From Halovivax limisalsi (GTDB lineage Archaea > Halobacteriota > Halobacteria > Halobacteriales > Natrialbaceae), in NCBI RefSeq assembly GCF_023093535.1, contig NZ_CP095757.1, positions 682,001 through 746,000 of the forward strand: a stretch of DNA of 64,000 nt, given 5' to 3'. A program made the position numbers and the translations under genes. How positions within the stretch are numbered: position 1 is the stretch's first letter; each line of letters starts with the position of its first letter. Under the pieces are notes generated by a model, which searched no databases, had not been told where the DNA came from, and saw only the letters and a program-made list of their open reading frames with translations. Of this stretch, positions 9,465 to 21,998 are shown piece by piece.

Positions 9465-9697
9465 CGAGCGTCGTCCACCGTTCTCGACCGGCGGTTCGTC
9501 GTCGTTCGGTAGCCGACGCCGTCGGACTGTGTTCCGTTCGCCCCGGCGTCGACGACCAGCAGCCACCGGGCCGTGTTGGCGGCCCCGCCCGTCGACGTAC
9601 CGGGTGGACGAACATCTTCGCCGAACCCGATCGTCACTCTCGCCGGGCGGGAACCGGCTCCACCCCTTGATACCGCGGGGCTTCAAGCCCTACCTGT

Positions 9698-10870
9698 ATG
9701 AGAACCCACGGTCCCTCTCTCGATCGGCGGACGCTCCTCGCGACGACCGGCGCCGGCGCCCTGGCCGGGCTGGCGGGTTGCCTCGGCTTCGGGAACGACG
9801 AGAAACCCGCCTCTCCCGCTGCAGCGAGCGGCGGCGACGAAGCTGGCCGCGCTGACGCCGAATCGAACGGCTCCCTGACCGACCACGAGTACACCCAGCC
9901 CGCACCCGTGATCGACGTCCAGGAGCAGGGCCACGAGTCGACGATGCGGACCGTCCCCGCTCGCCACGAGCTGGTGACCTCCGAGGCGAAGGGCGGCCCG
10001 CTCGAGTTACCCGAGGTCTGGGCCTGGCAAGCCGACGACCACGCGCCGAGCGTGCCGGGGCCGCGCTATCGCGTGCCCGAGGGCGAGACGTTCGAGATCC
10101 ACTTCGAGAACACCGAGCACGACCGGAGCCACACGATCCACCTGCACGCGCTCGCGAAGGACTGGAAGGACGACGGCGTGCCGTCCACGACGGGCATTCA
10201 GGTTAACCCGGGCGAATCACACACCTACACCTACGAGGCCGACGTCCCCGGGACGCACCTCTATCACTGTCACTTCCAGACGGCCAACCACATGGACATG
10301 GGGATGTACGGGCTCGTGCGCGTGACTCCCGATGACGAGGACCCGCCGGATCGCGAGTACTTCCTCACGCTGCGCGAGTGGGATAGCGACCTCCACCACC
10401 GGGAGGCCGGCGCCGACGACGTCTCCTACGACACCGCCGAGCGCGACCCGACGCTGTACACCATCAACGGGCGGTCCGCGCCGACGACCTACCACCCCGA
10501 ACAGGGGACGCCGCTGATCGCCAGCGCGGGCGAGCGGGTCCGCGTCCACGTCGTCAACGCCGGGTACGAGAACCACGGCTTCCACACCCACGGCCACCGC
10601 TTCGAGGTCGTCGAGAAGGACGGGACGCCGATCCCGCCGGAGCGACGCACCGAGATGGACGTCCTCGACGTCGCCCCCGCCGAGCGCTACGCCGTCGAAC
10701 TGACGACCGACAGCGACCCGGGCATCTACCCGGTCCACTGTCACAAGGTCGATCACGTGACCAACGACGGCAGCTACCCCGGCGGGATGGTGACCGCACT
10801 CGTCTACGAGGAGGTCATGGACAGCCCCGAGTTCCGGTCCGTCATGGACGCGGCCGGCTACGAGGGCTGA
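9698..10870 (+). CDS. Two-domain multicopper oxidase, Tat-exported lipoprotein
   Basis: The 390-aa protein begins with a twin-arginine signal (DRRTLLATTGAGALAG) and a lipobox LAGC at about residues 25-28, then a low-complexity linker, so it should be lipid-anchored outside the membrane. Two cupredoxin domains follow. Domain 1 has HTIHLHA (about 144) and HCHFQTANHMDMGM (about 190). Domain 2 has HGFHTHGH (about 292) and HCHKVDHVTNDGSYPGGM (about 347). Both domains show the HxxHxH and HCH...H...M pattern of a type 1 plus type 2/3 site. It could be a laccase, bilirubin-oxidase-like or nitrite-reductase-like enzyme; the substrate is unknown. Confidence 0.85.
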   Translation: MRTHGPSLDRRTLLATTGAGALAGLAGCLGFGNDEKPASPAAASGGDEAGRADAESNGSLTDHEYTQPAPVIDVQEQGHESTMRTVPARHELVTSEAKGGPLELPEVWAWQADDHAPSVPGPRYRVPEGETFEIHFENTEHDRSHTIHLHALAKDWKDDGVPSTTGIQVNPGESHTYTYEADVPGTHLYHCHFQTANHMDMGMYGLVRVTPDDEDPPDREYFLTLREWDSDLHHREAGADDVSYDTAERDPTLYTINGRSAPTTYHPEQGTPLIASAGERVRVHVVNAGYENHGFHTHGHRFEVVEKDGTPIPPERRTEMDVLDVAPAERYAVELTTDSDPGIYPVHCHKVDHVTNDGSYPGGMVTALVYEEVMDSPEFRSVMDAAGYEG

Positions 10871-10939
10871 GTGTGCTCCCCGATCCCGTTTGACCACGGT
10901 GAAAACGCGGTCGAACCGTCGATCACGTAGACGGACCTC

Positions 10940-11229
10940 TCACTGCACGTACAGCGAGTACGCGATGACGGTAAAGCCGATCAGTACCAGCACGCTCTCG
11001 ACGAGGACGCCGAGCTCGATGCTGACCCCGAGGATCTCGTGGAGGAGGCCGGCGAAGGCCAGGCCGAGCGTCACGAGCCCGAATCCGCCGGCCAGGAATC
11101 CGAGCGCGCGCTGTCTCGTCCGCCGATACGCCTTGAACGCGAAGAAGGTGATGAGGCCCCGACGAGCAAGACGAGCGTCTTCACGACGGCGAGCGCGACG
11201 GTCACCTCCGTTGTGGTTATGATGCTCAT
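10940..11229 (-). pseudogene. DUF7521-family membrane protein, frameshifted
   Basis: From ATG at 11229 the frame encodes an N-terminal membrane segment (MSIITTTEVTVALAVVKTLV), then leaves frame at a run of four C at 11157-11160. Adding one C restores a continuous typical sequence (LITFFAFKAYRRTRQRALGF, then two more hydrophobic segments ending in AYSLYVQ) to the stop at 10940-10942. The total of 290 bases is one short of 97 codons. The start overlaps the stop of the HTH gene by four bases (ATGA), as usual for this haloarchaeal pair. Either a true single-base loss or a sequencing error in the homopolymer explains it. Confidence 0.7.
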
Positions 11230-11621
11230 GTTTCTCGTCTGACCTCCGACCACAGGTCCGCGAGCCGCTCGTCGGCCGACCGCGCCGGCCGTTCGACGGC
11301 GACGCCCAGCGTGTGGTCCTGTTCCATCGTGATTCTGATCTCGTCGAACGCGATCGCGTACTTGCTCGCGTGGTGGCCGTCCCGCCGGATCTCCGTCGAC
11401 TCCTCCAAGAGCGTCGCGTCGGTTAGCAACTCCAGCTTTCGGTACAGCGTCGACTGCGGGATGTCACAGCGTTCCTGTATTTCCGAGGCGGTGAGTGGCT
11501 CCTCGAGGGCGTGAATGATCTCTCGACAGTCCGGATCGTCGAGTGCCGCACAGATTTCGGCGGCCGACGGAACGTGTCTGGATGCGATCGGATCCCGGAC
11601 CATTCGTGCGAGGCTACTCAT
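11226..11621 (-). CDS. Winged-HTH (ArsR-like) transcriptional regulator
   Basis: The 131-aa protein starts at ATG 11621 (MSSLARMVRD); the longer in-frame N-terminal extension to 11729 is not protein-like. It has an ArsR-type winged helix-turn-helix (ALDDPDCREIIHALEEPLTA, then EIQERCDIPQSTLYRKLELL), followed by a beta wing and a helical tail. It overlaps the DUF7521 membrane gene by four bases. In haloarchaea such HTH/DUF7521 pairs are common, suggesting that the membrane partner senses a signal for the regulator; this is inference. Confidence 0.85.
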   Translation of the reverse strand: MSSLARMVRDPIASRHVPSAAEICAALDDPDCREIIHALEEPLTASEIQERCDIPQSTLYRKLELLTDATLLEESTEIRRDGHHASKYAIAFDEIRITMEQDHTLGVAVERPARSADERLADLWSEVRRET

Positions 11622-12654
11622 CCACTCCACATAGGCGCGTCGGTACCTCCTGTCCCGTGGGACGGCCGATCCTGCCACGTTACCGGCGACATCGGCCCGA
11701 ACGGACCAGCTCGCCAGAACGAACCACAAGCGAACGGACAGCGTCGCCGGAGCGAAGTATCCTTACGCACGCGGGCCCGAGCATGGACGCGCGAGTATCA
11801 TTCGACGGGACCGTACCTGCGAGGGTGGAATGACCGTCCGTCCTCCGCTCGCGCAACAGTCTCACCGTGGTCGCCGACACGGTCGAACGTTCTCACCGCG
11901 AATAGCCTGCCAGCGGCACGTCCTCGCCGCTGACCCCGGGCCGACTGTCGGCACTCGTTCATCGATACTCGCCTCCCGGGACGTTCGGCCAGCCTACAGG
12001 GCACTCGCTGCCAATTTTATATACCTCGTCGACGGTGGCGGGACGTGCAAAACCGTCCCATGGTACAGCGGTTCGATGCGAAGTTCGTTCGACGGCCTTA
12101 TATAGGAACCCGGCACTCGGATAGAATGCGAACGACGTGGCGCACACCGCCACTCCCTCCGGCCGCACCACGGCGCGGAGGCAGGAACCATCCACCCTCG
12201 ATCGACGGTTCGTCCGTCGGGTATCAGGAACGACTTCGTCCCTGCACGAAGCAGGCAGACGAAGACGACGCCCTTATATACTATGGACGTTTACGATCTG
12301 ATCCACGATCGTTCGCCCGGATGCGACTTCCGGGCGAGCTCCGATCCGATGCCCTTAAGTGATCGAGGGCGCTCGGATGGAATGCAAACGTGTGATCGCC
12401 GGCGCGACTCGCGCCGGTGGTCGGACGGTTCGGGTTCGAAGGGGTTAAGTACCTCTCCGAACGTACGAATACGTCCGAAGGAAATGAGGATTCCACCCCT
12501 GCGGTCCGCCGTACAGATGGGATCTGATGTTAGCCTCGACAGTTCGGTGACGCCCGATTGGTCGATTCGATCGGATCGCCGAACGTGGACCACGCAATGT
12601 GTGAGTGTGTACCAACATTCACCGCCAAACTCCCTGGCTCTGCCAGGGGATAGC
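11622..12654 (+). promoter_or_regulatory. rRNA operon leader with tandem promoters
   Basis: No protein gene is convincing in these 1,033 bases. At least five TATA-like boxes occur: TTTTATATA at 12015-12023, TTATATA at 12098-12104, TTATATA at 12274-12280, TTAAGT at 12355-12360 and TTAAGTA at 12445-12451. Two are followed about 25 bases later by near-identical start-like elements, TGCGAACG at 12127-12134 and TGCAAACG at 12383-12390; the last is followed by a weaker TACGAATACG at 12464-12473. This tandem array is the known arrangement of haloarchaeal rRNA operons. The last about 100 bases precede the mature 16S end and should contain its processing stem. Confidence 0.75.
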
Positions 12655-14126
<1,472 letters not shown>

Positions 14127-14282
14127 ACAGACCGGGACCGGGGCGATGCCCCGGCCCACTTCGTCACGGATCGCGCTTCACCGCTCGATCCGTGCGGTCC
14201 GACGTCGCGCGATCGCCGTTTCGGCCGATCGGGCACCTTTGAACTGTCGAGGCTAACGATACGCCCCCTCACTCGAGGGGGT

Positions 14283-14354
14283 GGGCCCATAGCTCAGTGG
14301 GAGAGTGCCTCCTTTGCAAGGAGGATGCCCTGGGTTCGAATCCCAGTGGGTCCA
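14283..14354 (+). tRNA. tRNA-Ala (anticodon TGC)
   Basis: Lies in the 16S-23S spacer as in other euryarchaeal rRNA operons. The 72-nt cloverleaf has acceptor GGGCCCA paired with TGGGTCC, which includes the G3:U70 pair that identifies tRNA-Ala. The anticodon TGC is at 14315-14317 and the T loop is TTCGAAT. The 3' CCA is not encoded. Confidence 0.97.
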
Positions 14355-14507
14355 TCTCTCGGGTGACGATCGCGAACCGTGCCCCTTAAGTGGGAGACGG
14401 CGCAACGATCTGATCCCGAAGATAACCGATGCACCACTCCGCGCAAGCGTGGGTGGGAAGGGTTGATGCAGGCCGGCTGTCGACCGGCGTGCAGATGAGA
14501 CTGTGTG

Positions 14508-14564
14508 TACGTGTAGTCCAGGCGTCCACTGGACCCGTTCCCGGGTCACTACGATCCGACGAAC
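14508..14564 (+). promoter_or_regulatory. 5' arm of the 23S rRNA processing stem
   Basis: TACGTGTAGTCC at 14508-14519 is the exact complement of 17526-17537 downstream of 23S, and the GGACCCGTTCC-containing stretch at 14531-14547 pairs with 17498-17513 with a one-base bulge. The two arms would bring the ends of 23S together in the bulge-helix-bulge substrate cut by the archaeal splicing endonuclease. Confidence 0.7.
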
Positions 14565-17480
<2,916 letters not shown>

Positions 17481-17540
17481 ATTCGCATGGATCGTATGGA
17501 CCCGGAACGGGTCCAGGCGTTAACTGGACTACACGTATGA
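17481..17540 (+). promoter_or_regulatory. 3' arm of the 23S rRNA processing stem
   Basis: Contains GGACTACACGTA (17526-17537) and a GACCCGGAACGGGTCC stretch that complement the sequence just upstream of 23S. See the 5' arm at 14508-14564. Confidence 0.7.
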
Positions 17541-17593
17541 CACAGTCACCACCGACACTGGCGTTCGTCGTGGTTCGATTCCACGAGTCGGCA

Positions 17594-17715
17594 TTAAGGC
17601 GGCCACAGCGGTGGGGCAACACCCGTACCCATTCCGAACACGGAAGTTAAGCCCACCTGCGTATCGGCCAGTACTGGAGTGGGAGACCCTCTGGAAACTC
17701 CGATTCGCCGCCTCC
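17594..17715 (+). rRNA. rrf: 5S ribosomal RNA
   Basis: About 122 nt beginning TTAAGGCGGCCACAGCGGTG and ending GCCGCCTCC; the terminal helix AGGCGGC/GCCGCCT is evident, as are the conserved CCCGTACCCATTCCGAACAC and GGAAGTTAAGCCC segments. Third rRNA of the operon. Confidence 0.95.
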
Positions 17716-17725
17716 ATTCATTTCA

Positions 17726-17757
17726 AGCCCACACAGCTCTCGCTGTGTGGGCTTTTT
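17726..17757 (+). terminator. rRNA operon terminator (hairpin plus T-tract)
   Basis: A perfect 12-bp stem, AGCCCACACAGC (17726-17737) with GCTGTGTGGGCT (17742-17753), closed by a TCTC tetraloop and followed by TTTTT. It resembles a bacterial intrinsic terminator. It separates the rRNA genes from tRNA-Cys, which may use residual read-through or its own promoter. Confidence 0.75.
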
Positions 17758-17830
17758 GTATTTATAGCGGAGTGGCCGATCGCGGTCCATCCGCTACGCT
17801 TAAACGAATCGGGTTGGTAGTGACATCTGC

Positions 17831-17907
17831 GCCAAGGTGGCAGAGTTCGGCCCAACGCATCCGCCTGCAGAGCGGAACCCCCGCCGGTTCAAATCCGGCC
17901 CTTGGCT
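17831..17907 (+). tRNA. tRNA-Cys (anticodon GCA)
   Basis: The acceptor GCCAAGG pairs with CCTTGGC and the discriminator is T (U73, the tRNA-Cys identity base). The anticodon GCA is at 17867-17869 and the T arm is GCCGG-TTCAAAT-CCGGC. 77 nt, no encoded CCA. Its position after 5S is the usual haloarchaeal arrangement. Its 3' end is repeated downstream. Confidence 0.95.
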
Positions 17908-18143
17908 CTTCTGACCGAGCATCGCGAGGTCGAAGAGCCGAACGGCTGCGATTTGAACCCTGCCAGTCGCAGCGCGAACGAAGTGAGCGACCGTCTGGCT
18001 CCGGTTCAAATCCGGCCCGTGGCTTGCTGGCGCGAACAACTCGTGAGCGAGGCGATCAAACAACGGATTTGAAGCCTACGAGTCGCAGCTGGCGAGCGGA
18101 GCGAGCCAGACGTCTCGGTCCGGTTCAAATCCGGCTCGCGGCC
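17908..18143. repeat. tRNA-Cys 3'-end repeats, direct and inverted fragments
   Basis: Downstream of tRNA-Cys the T-arm/acceptor segment CCGGTTCAAATCCGGC recurs at 18001-18016 and 18120-18135, each followed by a decayed acceptor end (CCGTGGCT and TCGCGGCC). Inverted fragments GATTTGAAC (17950-17958) and GGATTTGAA (18065-18073) lie between them, each followed by AGTCGCAGC. Short units such as GCGAACGAAGTGAGCGA (17974-17990) and GCGAGCGGAGCGAGC (18092-18106) are also related. The pattern looks like attachment-site scars from elements integrating in the tRNA gene; no integrase is present. Confidence 0.65.
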
Positions 18144-18183
18144 AATCACGGGCGATTTGGCCGTTGAATTCTTGCATCGCTGC

Positions 18184-18615
18184 TCACGCGGTCGATGATT
18201 GATCGCCGGCCGTCGATTCGAGATACTCGAGCTGGGCGGTCAGTTCCCGTCGGCGCTGCCGTTTGATCACCGTCGCGTCGAGAACGGCGCCGACGATCGC
18301 CACGTCGAGTGCGAACTCCGTCGTGGCGGTCACGTCGGTCCCGTCGGGCATCGATTGGACGTCGTACGTCGTCTGCATCTCCTCGAAGATCCCGTCTCGC
18401 TGGTCGATCCGCAGTGTCGCGTCGGCGTCGTCGACGACGGCGAGTTCGAGTTCGATATGCGCGATTCCGACTCGGTTGGCGACGTGGATCGTCCGGCCCG
18501 ACACCTCGACTTCGTCGAAACCGGCCGCGCGCGTGAACGCTTCGAGGTCGTCCATCGCGTCGCGGACGGCATCCACGGGGGCGGCGATCTCCCTGGATAC
18601 GGTGACCGTTTGCAT
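18184..18615 (-). CDS. SRPBCC-family (START-like) protein
   Basis: A 143-aa protein; I use ATG 18615 (MQTVTVSREIAAPVDAVRDA), because the upstream extension to 18666 does not fit the fold. The opening strand and the PVDAVRDAMDDLEAFTRAAG helix, followed by antiparallel strands and a long C-terminal helix, match the polyketide-cyclase/START-like fold that binds lipids or other hydrophobic ligands. The ligand is unknown. It stands alone next to the tRNA repeat region. Confidence 0.7.
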   Translation of the reverse strand: MQTVTVSREIAAPVDAVRDAMDDLEAFTRAAGFDEVEVSGRTIHVANRVGIAHIELELAVVDDADATLRIDQRDGIFEEMQTTYDVQSMPDGTDVTATTEFALDVAIVGAVLDATVIKRQRRRELTAQLEYLESTAGDQSSTA

Positions 18616-18696
18616 ACGATCGTCTTGACGCGCCAGGGTGAAACGTCCCTCGCCGAACGAAGCCAATTGGAAGCCGACGCTTTCGAATCGACGACC

Positions 18697-19551
18697 TTAC
18701 GCGTCGTTCCCAGCTGAGCCCGTTACGACACGTTCCGGTCTTGGCGTGATAGAACGAAGGAACCGAACCATCAGGAACACGCTGATCAGAGTCAACGCTC
18801 CGAAGATTACAATTTGGGCCAGCGGAACGCTCGCTCCGTCACGAATCATGAACGCCGCCATCGCGAGCACGGCGCCGCCGAGCGTGGCGATCTTCACGAG
18901 CAGGATGGTGGTGAACACGTACCCCCAGGGGTGGCGATTCCAGAGCCAGTACGCGGTGAGGACGAACGCGGGGACGATGATGCCGAGATCGAGCGAATAG
19001 ATGACGGAGGTCGGGAGCTCGGCGTCTGCAATACTCGGCGGCGTCGTCCCGGAAATAGTGGCCGGCAGGATCTCAGAGAGCCACAGGAAGGCTATCAGGA
19101 GGCTCAACAGCAAGTGGAACCCGATGTACGGACGGACCGATTTCGCGCCGATCGATCGCTTCAACGCGGTGGCATCGAGCCGCGCCACTCCGCCGACGAA
19201 GGAAAACAGCGTCAGCCAGAGCAGCGTCGTGTACACCAGGTACAGTTCGTTGAACGCGGTCGTGAACGCGTACGAGGCGTAGGTGTACAGCAGGTACCCC
19301 ATCACGCCGAGCCAGACGATGTACCCTCGAACCGATCCGCGAACGGCGAAAAATAGCGAGAGCGCCAGGGCGGGAACCGCGACGACGAGCGTCAGCAAAT
19401 CCTGGCCGTAGACCTGCGGGAGCAACACCGGCGCGTCGCGGTAGAAGTCCGGGACGAACAGCCCGACGGTTGTGGCGATGACCGTCAACACGAGGATGGC
19501 GACGGTCGCGAGGATGTACGGGCGCGGGACGGAGACGGGCGCGTCGGCCAT
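18697..19551 (-). CDS. Multipass membrane protein of unknown function
   Basis: A 284-aa protein starting at ATG 19551 (MADAPVSVPRPYILATVAIL); the longer open frame is rich in Arg/Lys and overlaps the neighbouring gene. About seven or eight hydrophobic segments, for example ILATVAILVLTVIATTVGLF, YIVWLGVMGYLLYTYASYAF, and a final pair ending with FLMVRFLRS. No transporter motif is recognised. It is separated by 64 bases from the flavodoxin gene upstream on the same strand, so they may be co-transcribed. Confidence 0.8.
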   Translation of the reverse strand: MADAPVSVPRPYILATVAILVLTVIATTVGLFVPDFYRDAPVLLPQVYGQDLLTLVVAVPALALSLFFAVRGSVRGYIVWLGVMGYLLYTYASYAFTTAFNELYLVYTTLLWLTLFSFVGGVARLDATALKRSIGAKSVRPYIGFHLLLSLLIAFLWLSEILPATISGTTPPSIADAELPTSVIYSLDLGIIVPAFVLTAYWLWNRHPWGYVFTTILLVKIATLGGAVLAMAAFMIRDGASVPLAQIVIFGALTLISVFLMVRFLRSITPRPERVVTGSAGNDA

Positions 19552-19615
19552 GGTGGCTCTCTCCTCACCCGGTTGCAATAACCGTCGTGGTATCCGAGCG
19601 CGCTGGGCCCGTTTG

Positions 19616-20203
19616 TCAGCCTTCGGTCCCATCATTTTCGTCGCCAGTCGGCGGGGCAATACCGAGCCGCCCCTCGACGAACGCGGCGACGTCGGCGGCG
19701 AACGCGTCGACCTCGTCCCAGTCGGTGAACTCCGCGTCCCTGGTGGTATCCGCGTCGGGCATCGACCGCTTGACGATCTGTTTCATCACCAACCGTTTGA
19801 GGAAGCCGTACTTCGAGTAGCGCAACGCGCCGCCGAAGAGGCCGATTCGATCCGGGTGCCACTCGGTCTCGTCGACGAATGCCTCGACGTACGATGCTGC
19901 CTGTGGCTGGCCCTCCTCGGTCGCCGAGGACAACGAGACCTGAAAGAACGCGGTCGGTATCGAATTCAGGGCGTCCGCGTGCGCGCGGACGAACTCGGTG
20001 ACCGCCCGCTGGTGAGTGCCGGCGTGCACCGACGCCCCGACGAGGACGGCCTCGAAGTCCTCGAGGGCGAGATCCGGCGTGATTTCGGCCGCGTTCTCGA
20101 CGGTGGCCTCGTGGCCGCGTGCCGCCAGGGCATCGCCGATGCGGGTGGCTACGTTTTCGGTCTGTCCCTCGCCGGTTCCGTACAATATCAGGAACGATAC
20201 CAC
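19616..20203 (-). CDS. Flavodoxin-domain protein (HemG-like)
   Basis: This 195-aa protein opens with a flavodoxin FMN-binding loop, ILYGTGEGQTENVATRI (T/S-x-T-G-x-T-like), then VLVGASVHAGTHQRAVTEFV and FFQVSLSSATE, as in menaquinone-dependent protoporphyrinogen oxidase HemG and flavodoxin-domain paralogues. It is likely cytosolic. Whether it is a haem-synthesis enzyme or a general flavodoxin-like reductase cannot be told. It is divergent from the NikR-like regulator gene, with a shared 108-base promoter region. Confidence 0.8.
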   Translation of the reverse strand: MVSFLILYGTGEGQTENVATRIGDALAARGHEATVENAAEITPDLALEDFEAVLVGASVHAGTHQRAVTEFVRAHADALNSIPTAFFQVSLSSATEEGQPQAASYVEAFVDETEWHPDRIGLFGGALRYSKYGFLKRLVMKQIVKRSMPDADTTRDAEFTDWDEVDAFAADVAAFVEGRLGIAPPTGDENDGTEG

Positions 20204-20311
20204 GTCACATCACCGGTACAGGTACTCGTTCGATTTCTATAAAACGACGGCCGAATCGACGGCGCCGACCGGATACGAATGTTTACCAATTTTGGGCCGT
20301 TCAGGGACACT

Positions 20312-20740
20312 ATGAGCGTCGTCAGCGTCTCGATGCCGGAAGCGTTACTGGAGCGAATCGACCAGTTCGCCGACGAGCACGGGTACACCGGCCGGAGCGA
20401 GGTGCTCCGGGAGGCCAGTCGGTCGCTCCTCGGCGAGTTCCAGGACGATCGTCTCGACGGTCGGCCGTTGATGGCCGTCGTAACGGTCGTCTTCGAGTAC
20501 GATTCGCCGAGCGTCGAAGAGGCGATGATCCACCTGCGGCACGAGCACGAGGAGGTCGTGACCTCGAGTTTCCACAGTCACGTGGGCGATCACCTCTGCG
20601 TGGAACTGTTCGTTCTCGAGGGATCGCTGGACGACATCTCGACGGTCGTCGGCGAGATTCGGGCCACGGACGAGACGCTGACCACCGACTATTCGCTCCT
20701 CCCCGTCGACGACGTCGGGCCGTTCGCCGAACTGGAGTGA
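20312..20740 (+). CDS. nikR: NikR-type ribbon-helix-helix metal regulator
   Basis: The 142-aa protein has an N-terminal RHH DNA-binding domain ([20 protein letters not shown]) and a C-terminal ACT-like metal-sensing domain. All four nickel-site ligands of NikR appear conserved in spacing: His77 in HLRHEHEE, then His88, His90 and Cys96 in [13 protein letters not shown] chose ATG 20312 because the residues before it are not family-like. It precedes a metal-binding ABC transporter by 232 bases in the same direction and may control it. The metal might be Ni or, given the context, another divalent ion. Confidence 0.85.
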   Translation: MSVVSVSMPEALLERIDQFADEHGYTGRSEVLREASRSLLGEFQDDRLDGRPLMAVVTVVFEYDSPSVEEAMIHLRHEHEEVVTSSFHSHVGDHLCVELFVLEGSLDDISTVVGEIRATDETLTTDYSLLPVDDVGPFAELE

Positions 20741-20904
20741 TCGGTTGCCGGCATCGATTCGATGTCGGAATCGAGCGGTGCCGTCGTGAGTGGACTGCCC
20801 TCCGGTTCGACTGTTCTGTTTGCGACCCGCGGGGACAGATTCGGTTCGTATCCACATGCGAAACCGGTCGATGTTCGTGCGCCGGTCGACTCGTTCGGCA
20901 ACCG

Positions 20905-20972
20905 CCCCTAATTAACATATCTGTCGATCCCTTTAACAGCTCTTATTAATATGGGAGAAATTATTGTTAACC
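20905..20972 (+). promoter_or_regulatory. AT-rich promoter/operator region of the metal ABC operon
   Basis: A conspicuous AT-rich island just before the transporter operon. AATTAACA at 20911-20918 and TTGTTAAC near 20964-20971 are imperfect inverted repeats around a TATTAATATG core (about 20944-20953). It is a candidate binding site for the NikR-type protein encoded upstream; this is inferred from position only. Confidence 0.4.
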
Positions 20973-21998
20973 ATGCCTCGAATCACACGACGTCGATTCA
21001 CGGCGGGTGCTCTCGGCGCGACCCTGGGGGCGGTATCGGGTTGTCTCGACGCCGCCACGAGTGACGATTCCGACGACGGGCGGTCGACGGCGCGAGCGTC
21101 GTTCTTCGTCTTCGGTGATTTCGCGAGCGAAGTCGCTGGCGACGTCTCGACCGCATCGACGCTGGTGCCGGTCGGCCAGCACGGCCACGGGTGGGAACCC
21201 GGGCCGCGCATTCAGGCGGAGGTGCTCGACTCGGACCTCTTCATCTACGGCATGGATGGGTTCCAGCCGTGGGCGGACGCCCTCGTGGCCAGTCTGCGCG
21301 CCGACGACGCCGACGTCGATATCGTCCCCGCCGGCGCGGGCGTCGAACCCGTCGACCGGGAGGCGGGCCACGAGGACGGCGACGGAAGCCACGACCACGA
21401 CGGACACGATGGCGACGGCGCCCACGAGGAAGACGACGGAGACCACGATCACGACCACGGTGGCCGGACGGACCCGCACTTCTGGCTCGATCCGCTGCAG
21501 GCGAAGCAGGCCGTCGAAACGATTCGGCGGGGGTTCGTCGCGGTCGACGAGGCGAACGAGGCGACGTACGCGGAGACCGCGGCGTCGTATGGATCTCGCC
21601 TCGACGAACTCGATCGCGCGTTCGAGTCGGTCGTCTCGGACGCGTCGAACGACGTCGTGCTGGTCGCGGGCCACGACGCCTTCGGCCACCTGGCCCGGCG
21701 GTACGGTTTCGAGGTGCGAACGCTGACCGGACTTTCGCCCGACGCACGGCCGACGCCGAGGGACGTCGAGCGGGCCCGCAAGATCGTCGACGAGCACGAC
21801 CTGCGCTACGTCTGTGCCGATCCACTCGAATCACAGCGCGCGGCTACCCAGATCGTCGAGGAGACAGACGCGATTGAGGTGCTTCCGTTGACGCCGATCC
21901 CGGGACAGACGGAGGCGTGGGCCGACGACGGATGGGGATACGTCGAGATCATGGACCGTGTCAATCTCGAGACGCTCGAGACGGCCCTCGACGCATGA
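20973..21998 (+). CDS. znuA: Metal (zinc-type) ABC transporter substrate-binding lipoprotein
   Basis: A 341-aa cluster 9 (ZnuA-like) solute-binding protein. The N-terminus has a Tat-type RRRF and a lipobox VSGC, so it is exported and lipid-anchored. A His/Asp-rich loop at about residues 131-166 (repeated HDHDGH and DHDHDH units) is typical of ZnuA zinc chaperone loops, followed by DPHFWLDP carrying a ligand His. Later VAGHDAFGHLARRYG and the C-terminal EVLPLTPIP segment also fit. I use ATG 20973; TTG 20964 is possible. The stop overlaps the ATPase start by four bases. Confidence 0.9.
   Translation: MPRITRRRFTAGALGATLGAVSGCLDAATSDDSDDGRSTARASFFVFGDFASEVAGDVSTASTLVPVGQHGHGWEPGPRIQAEVLDSDLFIYGMDGFQPWADALVASLRADDADVDIVPAGAGVEPVDREAGHEDGDGSHDHDGHDGDGAHEEDDGDHDHDHGGRTDPHFWLDPLQAKQAVETIRRGFVAVDEANEATYAETAASYGSRLDELDRAFESVVSDASNDVVLVAGHDAFGHLARRYGFEVRTLTGLSPDARPTPRDVERARKIVDEHDLRYVCADPLESQRAATQIVEETDAIEVLPLTPIPGQTEAWADDGWGYVEIMDRVNLETLETALDA

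Noticed and set aside
11622-11729. N-terminal extension of the HTH regulator
   Set aside because: The 36 added residues do not fit the winged-helix family and the internal ATG at 11621 gives a normal protein.
18001-18143. Further tRNA genes after tRNA-Cys
   Set aside because: Only the T-arm and acceptor tail are present; there is no 5' acceptor strand, D arm or anticodon arm.
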